NCBI GenBank assembly: GCA_910586445.1
Contig: CAJUHV010000029.1
Location: 1-46,675, forward strand
Direction of reading: 5' to 3'
From: an uncultured Eubacterium sp.
GTDB lineage: Bacteria; Bacillota; Clostridia; Lachnospirales; Lachnospiraceae
DNA: 46,675 nt
This document shows positions 40,657-46,675 of this stretch, piece after piece. The notes beneath the pieces are model-generated. The model was not told the DNA's origin. It saw nothing but the letters and a program-made list of their open reading frames with translations, and did not search any database. Made by a program: the position numbers and the translations under genes. Numbering within the stretch: the first letter of the stretch is position 1; every line of letters starts with the position of its first letter.

Positions 40657-41389
40657 GGAAAAACGAAGGAAAAGGGCAAAACGGAAAAAGATACTTATCA
40701 TATTTTTAACGATCCTGTGTCTGGCGGCAGTAACGGTGCTTGTTGCCGTAAAAGGGTTTGATCTGGATAAAGTAAAGGTCAGCGGGAATGAACTGTATTC
40801 GGATAAGCAGATCAGGGAAAGCGTGCTGAATGATGAATATTCATGGAATTCGCTTTACGTCGTATTGAAATACCGTCTGTTTAAAATGAAGGAAATACCT
40901 TTTATTGATGAAATGGAAGTATCGCTGCTTTCTCCGCATACGATACAGATTAAAGTATATGAAAAGGCAATTATCGGGTACATAGCAGTGAATGACCAGA
41001 ATGTATATTTTGATAAGGACGGATTTGTTGTCGAGATTTCCAAAAGACAGATTGAAGATGTGCCAAAAATTGAAGGGATCGAATGCCATGAAATGATTGT
41101 TTATGAAAAACTGGATCTGGATGACGATAAGGCGCTCTCCTTACTGCTCACTTTTTCCCAGCAGCTGGAGAAATATGCACTGGTTCCTGATACAATTTCT
41201 TTCAACGGAAATAACAGCCTATCTGCGGTTTTTGGCAGCATTACTGCAAAAATAGGAGATTCTGATTATCTGGTAGAAAAAGCAGCGCGTCTGGATGCAA
41301 TTATGCCGCAGCTAAAAGGAAAAACCGGCATACTGCATCTGGAGCACTGGACGCCGTTGACTAAGGATGTGATTTTCTCGCCGGATTAG
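40649..41389 (+). CDS. ftsQ: Division protein FtsQ/DivIB
   Basis: A 246-residue bitopic protein overlapping the SEDS gene by 8 bp. Basic start (KEKRRKRAKRKK), one helix (about residues 14-33), then the POTRA domain (VKVSGNELYSDKQIRESVL) and the FtsQ beta domain (NDQNVYFDKDGFVVEISK). It forms a complex with FtsL and DivIC that activates septal synthesis. No MurB or MurA lies nearby. Good fit despite low family conservation. Confidence 0.88.
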   Translation: MIKEKRRKRAKRKKILIIFLTILCLAAVTVLVAVKGFDLDKVKVSGNELYSDKQIRESVLNDEYSWNSLYVVLKYRLFKMKEIPFIDEMEVSLLSPHTIQIKVYEKAIIGYIAVNDQNVYFDKDGFVVEISKRQIEDVPKIEGIECHEMIVYEKLDLDDDKALSLLLTFSQQLEKYALVPDTISFNGNNSLSAVFGSITAKIGDSDYLVEKAARLDAIMPQLKGKTGILHLEHWTPLTKDVIFSPD

Positions 41390-41485
41390 ACAGCAGCTGA
41401 TTGAAAACTATTAAATGTAAATTGTTTACAAATCAGCAAAAAAAACAGAATTCTCTTAAAAATATATTTTTTTTGAAAAAACTGG

Positions 41486-41514
41486 TTGATTTCATAAGCG
41501 AAAAATAATATTAT
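41486..41514 (+). promoter_or_regulatory. ftsZ promoter P1
   Basis: TTGATT at 41486-41491, 17-bp spacer, TATTAT at 41509-41514. Confidence 0.55.
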
Positions 41515-41544
41515 AGAATTCAGAAGTGGTGTTTTGTGTTTTAG

Positions 41545-41575
41545 TTGACAGCTGGCACAAGATGATGCATATAAT
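41545..41575 (+). promoter_or_regulatory. ftsZ promoter P2 (candidate)
   Basis: TTGACA at 41545-41550 and TATAAT at 41570-41575 are both perfect boxes, but the spacer is 19 bp. Confidence 0.4.
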
Positions 41576-41587
41576 CGGAGGTTATAT

Positions 41588-41637
41588 TTTGCATTATTGT
41601 TTAGCAACGGCATGCCGTTTATAAACAATAATGCAAA
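41588..41637 (+). promoter_or_regulatory. Large inverted repeat in ftsZ leader
   Basis: TTTGCATTATTGTTTA (41588-41603) is the exact complement of 41622-41637; inside, AACGG (41606-41610) pairs with CCGTT (41615-41619) around the loop CATG. There is no T-run after it, so it is not a simple terminator. It lies 41 bp before the ftsZ start codon. Confidence 0.75.
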
Positions 41638-41678
41638 TGATTGAATCACCGACAATATAGATTAAGGAGGTATTACCT

Positions 41679-42923
41679 TTGCTTGAGATTACAACAACGG
41701 AAACGGATTCCAGTGCAAAGATTATTGTTATCGGTGTCGGCGGAGCGGGTAACAATGCAGTAAATAGAATGATTGATGAAAATATCGGCGGGGTAGAGTT
41801 CGTCGGGGTAAATACAGACAAGCAGGCGTTAATGCTGTGTAAGGCACCTACACTGATCCAGATCGGCGAAAAATTGACAAAAGGGCTTGGAGCCGGCGCA
41901 GATCCGGAAGTAGGGATGAAGGCTGCTGAGGAAAGTGCAGAAGAGCTGTCTTCAGCAGTAGACGGAGCGGATATGATTTTTGTCACCTGCGGCATGGGCG
42001 GCGGCACAGGGACAGGTGCTGCTCCGGTAGTGGCAAAGATTGCGAAGGACAAGGGAATATTGACGGTCGGAGTTGTGACAAAGCCTTTTACATTTGAAGC
42101 AAAGGCACGCATGGTTAATGCGGTTTCGGGTATCGAGCGTTTAAAAGAGGGCGTTGATACATTGATTGTCATACCAAATGACAAGCTGCTTGAGATCGTA
42201 GACCGCAGGACGACAATGCCGGATGCTCTGAAAAAAGCGGACGAAGTGCTGCAGCAGGGTGTCCAGGGTATTACGGATTTAATTAATCTGCCTGCACTGA
42301 TCAATCTGGACTTTGCCGATGTCCAGACAGTTATGAAGGACAAGGGGCTGGCACATATCGGGATCGGCATGGCAAAAGGTGATGAAAAGGCAATCGAAGC
42401 AGTGAAGCTGGCGGTTTCTTCGCCTCTGTTGGATACGGATATCTGTGGAGCTACACATGTAATTATTAATATTTCCGGCGCAATTTCGCTGCTTGATGCA
42501 AATGACGCAGTCGGTTATGTGCGGGATTTGGTAGGGGATAATGCAAATATTATATTTGGAGCTAAGTATGACGAATCTCGTGCAGATGAAGCGACCATTA
42601 CCGTCATTGCGACTGGAATCGAGGATGTGGCGGAACAGCCGAAACCGTCGCTGATGCCGAATATGTCAGGCTTAAAATATGGAAACAGCAATATGGGCAT
42701 GAACCGTCCTGCAAATGGCGGATTTACTTCCCGGCCGGCAGCTGCTCCATCTCCTTCCGTCTCACCATCTCCATCCGTCGGATTTTCCGGCATGAATGCG
42801 GGAGCCGGCACATCGCCTGTAGCACATCCGGCATTTGGAGGAAATAAGCCGAAAAAACCGGAAAGCTCTGTAGCAGTAAAGGATATAAAGATTCCGGGCT
42901 TTTTGCAAAATCCAAAAAAGTAG
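41679..42923 (+). CDS. ftsZ: Tubulin-like division protein FtsZ
   Basis: A 414-residue GTPase that forms the division ring. AKIIVIGVGGAGNNAVNRMI opens the domain; the tubulin signature GGGTGTGAAP lies near residues 107-116; NLDFADVQTVMKDKG and ADEATITVIATGIE follow. A variable Pro/Ser/Asn/Gly-rich linker (about residues 330-395, SPSVSPSPSVGFSG) leads to the conserved tail KDIKIPGFLQNPKK for FtsA/SepF/ZapA-type partners. Start is TTG after AAGGAGG. Confidence 0.97.
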   Translation: MLEITTTETDSSAKIIVIGVGGAGNNAVNRMIDENIGGVEFVGVNTDKQALMLCKAPTLIQIGEKLTKGLGAGADPEVGMKAAEESAEELSSAVDGADMIFVTCGMGGGTGTGAAPVVAKIAKDKGILTVGVVTKPFTFEAKARMVNAVSGIERLKEGVDTLIVIPNDKLLEIVDRRTTMPDALKKADEVLQQGVQGITDLINLPALINLDFADVQTVMKDKGLAHIGIGMAKGDEKAIEAVKLAVSSPLLDTDICGATHVIINISGAISLLDANDAVGYVRDLVGDNANIIFGAKYDESRADEATITVIATGIEDVAEQPKPSLMPNMSGLKYGNSNMGMNRPANGGFTSRPAAAPSPSVSPSPSVGFSGMNAGAGTSPVAHPAFGGNKPKKPESSVAVKDIKIPGFLQNPKK

Positions 42924-43076
42924 CCGCCATTAGATGATTAGATGGGATGAAAGAGATAAAATATATACAAAAATGAAGTATAAATAAGTTCTAAATAAAA
43001 AATACGTTGTAAATAAAATGTAAGTTATAAATAAAAATGAAATAAAAAAATATACATAAAGTAAATGCTGGATAAG
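42924..43076. repeat. AT-rich repeat tract after ftsZ
   Basis: Imperfect repeats of the TAAATAAAAAT type, with GTTGTAAATAAAATGTAAGT, fill the space. No gene. Confidence 0.6.
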
Positions 43077-43122
43077 CTGCAGAAAGAGGAAATAATTAAG
43101 TTTCTTTTTCTGCAGTTTTTTT
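43077..43122 (+). terminator. Terminator of ftsZ
   Basis: CTGCAGAAAGAGGAAA pairs with TTTCTTTTTCTGCAG, then seven T. Confidence 0.8.
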
Positions 43123-43164
43123 CATGACACGAAAAAGTATAAAGTAATATGCAAAGTGAAAACT

Positions 43165-43197
43165 TTGACATTTTTTTCCTGCATAATGGAATAGAAT
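43165..43197 (+). promoter_or_regulatory. spoIIGA promoter, long spacer
   Basis: TTGACA at 43165-43170 and TAGAAT at 43192-43197, 21 bp apart. In B. subtilis the spoIIG promoter is known for a 22-bp spacer that needs Spo0A; this layout is alike. The -35 lies in TTTGACA, near a Spo0A box. Confidence 0.5.
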
Positions 43198-43219
43198 AAT
43201 ACAAACGAAACAGGCGGAG

Positions 43220-44044
43220 GTGGGATCGATATATGAAGTATACATAGATGTGCTGGCAGTGAACAATTTTCTGATAGATCTGGCAGCATTTATGGCGGTC
43301 AATTTATTTCTGCGCAGGCGGGTGCGGGCGTACCGTATATTAATAGGGGTCATTCTGGGTACAATCGGCAGCTGTCTGGCATTTTTATATTTCAAAAATC
43401 TGGCAGCTTATCTGCTGTTTGTACATTTTGTGTTAAATCCGGCTGCACTCAGCCTGAGTTTCCGGGAAAAAAACAGAAAAGCTTTTATAGAAGACCTCCT
43501 CGTCGGATATTTTGCATTTTTGATTATCGGCGGAGCCATTGAATGGATTTATAAAGACGGCAGGGGTACGATCCCTTATGGAACAGCGGCTGCGGCAGCT
43601 GTCGGTATGCTGATTTTAGCGGTACTGTGGACGAGGCGGTATTTAAAAAACCGCAGCCGCTATTATGAGGCAGCCGTAAGCAGCGGCAGCACGACAGTCC
43701 GCCTGTATGCATTAGCAGACAGCGGCTGCCTGCTGCATGATCCATATACCGGAAGGCCTGTCAGCATGATAGACCAAAAGGTGTTCGAAGCTTCTTTTGG
43801 AAAGCCGCAGGCTGTACGCCTGATTCCCTATGAATCACTGGGGTGCCGGCATGGGCTGATCCAGGCGGTGACAGTGGAAGAACTGCATTATATTTATGAA
43901 AATAAAGAAAGATGCGTAAAACAGGCCGTGCTCGGTCTGGCGGATCATCAATTGTTTGAAAAAAAAGCATATGGGATGATCATAAATCCGCAGGAGCTTG
44001 CTGAGTCTAAGATCCTGCAGGCAGAAGGAGAAAAAGCGCACTGA
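43220..44044 (+). CDS. spoIIGA: Sigma-E processing protease SpoIIGA
   Basis: A 274-residue membrane aspartic protease that cleaves pro-sigma-E in the mother cell. Five helices fill the first 150 residues (opening VYIDVLAVNNFLIDLAAFM); the soluble domain carries the catalytic Asp in LYALADSGCLLHDPYTGRPVSMID. The start is unclear: the frame has GTG at 43220, which lies inside the GGAGG ribosome site; a normal 8-base gap points to ATA at 43229, giving MYEVYIDVL, which looks like other SpoIIGA starts. Its substrate gene follows 52 bp on. Confidence 0.9.
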   Translation: MGSIYEVYIDVLAVNNFLIDLAAFMAVNLFLRRRVRAYRILIGVILGTIGSCLAFLYFKNLAAYLLFVHFVLNPAALSLSFREKNRKAFIEDLLVGYFAFLIIGGAIEWIYKDGRGTIPYGTAAAAAVGMLILAVLWTRRYLKNRSRYYEAAVSSGSTTVRLYALADSGCLLHDPYTGRPVSMIDQKVFEASFGKPQAVRLIPYESLGCRHGLIQAVTVEELHYIYENKERCVKQAVLGLADHQLFEKKAYGMIINPQELAESKILQAEGEKAH

Positions 44045-44096
44045 CCGTGCGTTCTGTCAGAATATGATACCGAAAATATTACAGGAGGCAATAATT

Positions 44097-44837
44097 ATGA
44101 ATAGATCAGGTCAGTTTGTACAAAAGATCGTGGGAACCTTCCACTATGTACTGCAGATGAATGAACCGGAACAGGAGGTATGGTATATCGGCGGCACTGA
44201 TGTACTGCCTTCACCGCTTGACCCGGAGCAGGAAAACGCCTGTATAGAAAAGCTGTCTGGAGAAGGCAGCCAGACAGAAGAAGCGAAAAGCCTTTTGATC
44301 GAACATAACCTGCGGCTGGTCGTATACATAGCGAAAAAATTTGACAACACCGGCGTCGGCGTGGAAGACTTAATTTCGATCGGAACAATCGGCTTGATCA
44401 AAGCAATCAATACGTTTAATCCAACGAAAAATATAAAGCTGGCTACTTATGCGTCACGCTGTATAGAGAATGAGATTTTAATGCATCTGCGCAGGACGAG
44501 TAAGACAAAGCTGGAAGTATCGATCGACGAGCCTTTAAATGTAGACTGGGATGGCAATGAACTGCTTCTATCAGATATTTTAGGAACAGAGGACGATATT
44601 ATTTCCAAGGATATGGAATCTGAAGTAGAAAAAAAGCTGCTCCGCAACGCTGTAGACCGCCTGTCAGGCAGGGAGCGCATGATCGTAGAGCTTCGGTTTG
44701 GGTATAATACGCCGGATGGAAACGAAATGACACAAAAGGAGGTGGCAGATTTACTGGGTATATCCCAATCCTACATATCCAGGCTGGAAAAAAAGATTAT
44801 GAAGCGCCTGCGGAAAGAAATAGTTCGTTTTGAATAA
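44097..44837 (+). CDS. sigE: Mother-cell sigma factor pro-sigma-E
   Basis: A 246-residue sigma-70 family factor. The N-terminal pro-sequence (about 30 residues, MNRSGQFVQKIVGTFHYVLQ) precedes VWYIGGTDVLPSPL, matching the region where SpoIIGA cuts B. subtilis pro-sigma-E. Region 2 holds LIEHNLRLVVYIAKKFDNTG and LISIGTIGLIKAINTFNPTKNIKLATYASRCIENEILM; region 4 ends KEVADLLGISQSYISRLEKKIMKRLRKEI. ATG 44097 follows AGGAGG. After it one would expect sigG, as in Bacillus and many Clostridia, but a metallo-hydrolase follows. Confidence 0.95.
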   Translation: MNRSGQFVQKIVGTFHYVLQMNEPEQEVWYIGGTDVLPSPLDPEQENACIEKLSGEGSQTEEAKSLLIEHNLRLVVYIAKKFDNTGVGVEDLISIGTIGLIKAINTFNPTKNIKLATYASRCIENEILMHLRRTSKTKLEVSIDEPLNVDWDGNELLLSDILGTEDDIISKDMESEVEKKLLRNAVDRLSGRERMIVELRFGYNTPDGNEMTQKEVADLLGISQSYISRLEKKIMKRLRKEIVRFE

Positions 44838-44872
44838 GGGCAGCCATTTTACATATTATTTTCAGAATTTTC

Positions 44873-44900
44873 TTGCAATAATATCATTTTATGTTAAAAT
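44873..44900 (+). promoter_or_regulatory. Promoter of metallo-hydrolase gene
   Basis: TTGCAA at 44873-44878, 16-bp spacer, TAAAAT at 44895-44900. Confidence 0.6.
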
Positions 44901-44953
44901 TAAGATAAGTTAACTGGAAGATAAGGACAGAAGATGCAAAAGGAGATGGTATT

Positions 44954-46558
44954 ATGCTGTTGGAATTTTTAGGAGCGGCTCACGAGGTCACGGGCAGCTG
45001 TCATTTTGTTCAGTCTGCAGGAAAAAATATGCTGGTTGACTGCGGTATGGAGCAGGGGCCTGACTTATATGTAAATCAGGAAATACCAGTCAATGCTTCA
45101 TTGGTAGATTATGTATTTGTCACGCATGCGCATATCGACCATTCCGGCCTGCTGCCGCTTTTATACAGCAGGGGATTCAGGGGACAGATTTATGCGACAA
45201 AGGCAACCTGCGAACTGTGTAATATTATGCTCAAGGATAGTGCGCATATCCAGATGTTTGAAGCAGAGTGGCGCAACCGCAAGGCAAGGCGGGCCGGCGG
45301 CCCGGAAGTAGTACCTCTGTATGATATGGACGATGCAGTGGGCGTATTGGGGCATTTTGTTTCCTGTGAATACGATACAGTGATTGAAATCGGGGAGGAT
45401 CTAAAGGTAAGATTTGTAGATGCAGGACATCTGCTCGGATCTTCGAGCATAGAGCTCTGGCTTACGGAAGACGAACAGACGCGCAAGCTCGTATTTTCCG
45501 GCGACATCGGAACAGGCTCACGTCCTCTGATCAAAGACCCGGAATATATCAACGAAGCTGATTATGTCATTATGGAGTCCACTTACGGAAATAAAATACA
45601 TGCTGCTCCGCCGGATTATGCAGTGACGCTGGCAGAAGTCATTAAAGAAACATTTATCCGGGGCGGCAATGTCGTAATACCGGCATTTTCTGTAGGCCGT
45701 ACGCAGGAGCTGCTCTTTTTCCTGCGAAGAATCAAATCAGAGCATCTGCTGCCCGGATTTGAGGGCTTTGATGTATATGTAGACAGCCCGCTGTCTATAG
45801 AAGCGACAAATGTATTTCATAAAAACAATGCCGGCTGCTTTAATGAAGAAGCAAAAGAGCTGATTGAGTCAGGCGTAAATCCGATTCGCTTTCAAGGCCT
45901 GCATACATCGGTGACAAGCGATGAGTCACGGGCGATCAATTTTATAGATAAGCCGATTGTCATTATATCTGCCTCAGGCATGTGTGAAGCAGGACGCATA
46001 CGCCATCATTTAAAGCACAACCTGTGGAGAAGCGATTCTACTATCGTATTTGTAGGATTTCAGGTGCCTGGCACACTCGGCAATATGCTGCTTCACGGTG
46101 CCAGGCAGGTAAGGCTGTTTGGCGAGACGGTAGAGGTCAATGCGAAAATATTAAATCTGCCGGGCATAAGCGGCCATGCAGACCGGGAACAGCTGACGAA
46201 ATGGGCAGGAGCATTTGCACAGCATGCACCGAAAAAGTTTTTTATCGTGCATGGCGAGGATGCCCAGACAGATGCCTTTGCAGCGCATCTTCATCAAGAG
46301 TTCGGCTATGAGGCAGCAGCGCCGTACAGCGGAGATGTATACGACCTGATGACCGGCCTTAGGATCAAACAGGGGCTGCGCAGGCGTACAGAATCGAAAG
46401 CAAAATCTGTCAAGGCTTCGACCAATGTATTTGCAAGGCTTCTGGCTGCCGGAGAACGGCTGCTTGCAGTCATTCACAAAGTAGAAGGAAGGCCGAACAA
46501 GGAGCTTGGAAAATTTGCAGACCAGATCAATGCACTTTGTGATAAATGGAGTAAATAG
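44954..46558 (+). CDS. Beta-CASP metallo-beta-lactamase-fold nuclease-like protein
   Basis: A 534-residue CPSF-type protein. The zinc motif HAHIDHSG is at residues 58-65, then DAGHLLGSS and FSGDIG; the beta-CASP insert has VVIPAFSVGRTQELLFFL and ISASGMCEAGRIRHHL; the C-terminal RMMBL part holds ISGHADREQLTKW and KKFFIVHGEDAQTDAFA. Such proteins (YsnF/ElaC-type and archaeal CPSF kin) process RNA, but the bacterial members' targets are unclear. It has a basic, helical tail of about 60 residues. ATG after AAGGAG. It stands in the place of sigG. Confidence 0.88.
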   Translation: MLLEFLGAAHEVTGSCHFVQSAGKNMLVDCGMEQGPDLYVNQEIPVNASLVDYVFVTHAHIDHSGLLPLLYSRGFRGQIYATKATCELCNIMLKDSAHIQMFEAEWRNRKARRAGGPEVVPLYDMDDAVGVLGHFVSCEYDTVIEIGEDLKVRFVDAGHLLGSSSIELWLTEDEQTRKLVFSGDIGTGSRPLIKDPEYINEADYVIMESTYGNKIHAAPPDYAVTLAEVIKETFIRGGNVVIPAFSVGRTQELLFFLRRIKSEHLLPGFEGFDVYVDSPLSIEATNVFHKNNAGCFNEEAKELIESGVNPIRFQGLHTSVTSDESRAINFIDKPIVIISASGMCEAGRIRHHLKHNLWRSDSTIVFVGFQVPGTLGNMLLHGARQVRLFGETVEVNAKILNLPGISGHADREQLTKWAGAFAQHAPKKFFIVHGEDAQTDAFAAHLHQEFGYEAAAPYSGDVYDLMTGLRIKQGLRRRTESKAKSVKASTNVFARLLAAGERLLAVIHKVEGRPNKELGKFADQINALCDKWSK

Positions 46559-46575
46559 GAAGATAATAGAACGCG

Positions 46576-46675
46576 TAAATTATAGAAAGCATAAATTATA
46601 GAAAGTATAAATTATAGAAAGCATAAATTATAGAAAGCATAAATTATAGAAAGCATAAATTATAGAAAGCATAAA
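46576..46675. repeat. 16-bp tandem repeat running off the window
   Basis: Six full units of TAAATTATAGAAAGCA, one with a single change, plus four bases of a seventh at the window end. The units join without spacers, so it is a minisatellite, not a CRISPR array. It directly follows the metallo-hydrolase stop. Confidence 0.95.

Noticed and set aside
46576..46675. Possible CRISPR array
   Set aside because: Units are joined head to tail without unique spacers and no cas gene is nearby.

Overview
The window reads as chromosomal DNA of a spore-forming Firmicute, most likely the family Lachnospiraceae (class Clostridia). The basis is gene content and protein style: a clostridial division/cell-wall cluster with two class B penicillin-binding proteins, spoIIGA-sigE, a Spo0E-like phosphatase, DUF1540 and SEC-C proteins, strong AGGAGG ribosome binding sites, TTG/GTG starts and consensus sigma-A promoters. 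No rRNA, tRNA, CRISPR array or intact transposase was seen.

Layout. 1-1250 is accessory and decaying: the 3' end of a metal P1B-ATPase, an arsR gene cut by a 0.2 kb MITE-like element, and a possible transposase start. 1.4-5.7 kb holds a padR/HAAS/DUF4097 envelope-type operon and a FIST sensor next to a soluble chemoreceptor. 5.8-15.4 kb is housekeeping: alaS, a small XRE regulator, an unknown protein, CIRCE-controlled groES-groEL, degV, purA and a HAD hydrolase. 15.4-20.3 kb is a Gld-type ABC exporter operon with a structured leader and repeat-encoded acidic tails; its 3' end is cut up by two more copies of the repeat element. 20.3-23.1 kb (minus strand) is a polar amino-acid ABC importer. 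23.1-24.7 kb has a candidate small RNA, small palindromic repeats, a SEC-C protein and a glyoxalase I. 24.8-30.8 kb holds a dCache chemoreceptor, thrS, small proteins and spo0E.

30.8-42.9 kb is the division and cell-wall cluster: MraZ operator, mraZ, rsmH, ftsL-like, two class B PBPs, mraY, murD, ftsW/spoVE, ftsQ and ftsZ. murC, murE, murF and murG are absent. 43.1-44.8 kb is spoIIGA-sigE, the protease and its substrate sigma factor for mother-cell gene expression. The window closes with a beta-CASP metallo-hydrolase and a 16-bp tandem repeat that runs off the end.

No single obviously new multi-gene system was found. The best candidates for undescribed biology are a C-rich small RNA candidate (23284-23392), the two-state leader of the Gld-type operon, the structured repeat-element family, the FIST/soluble-chemoreceptor pair, and the unusual spoIIGA start and promoter.
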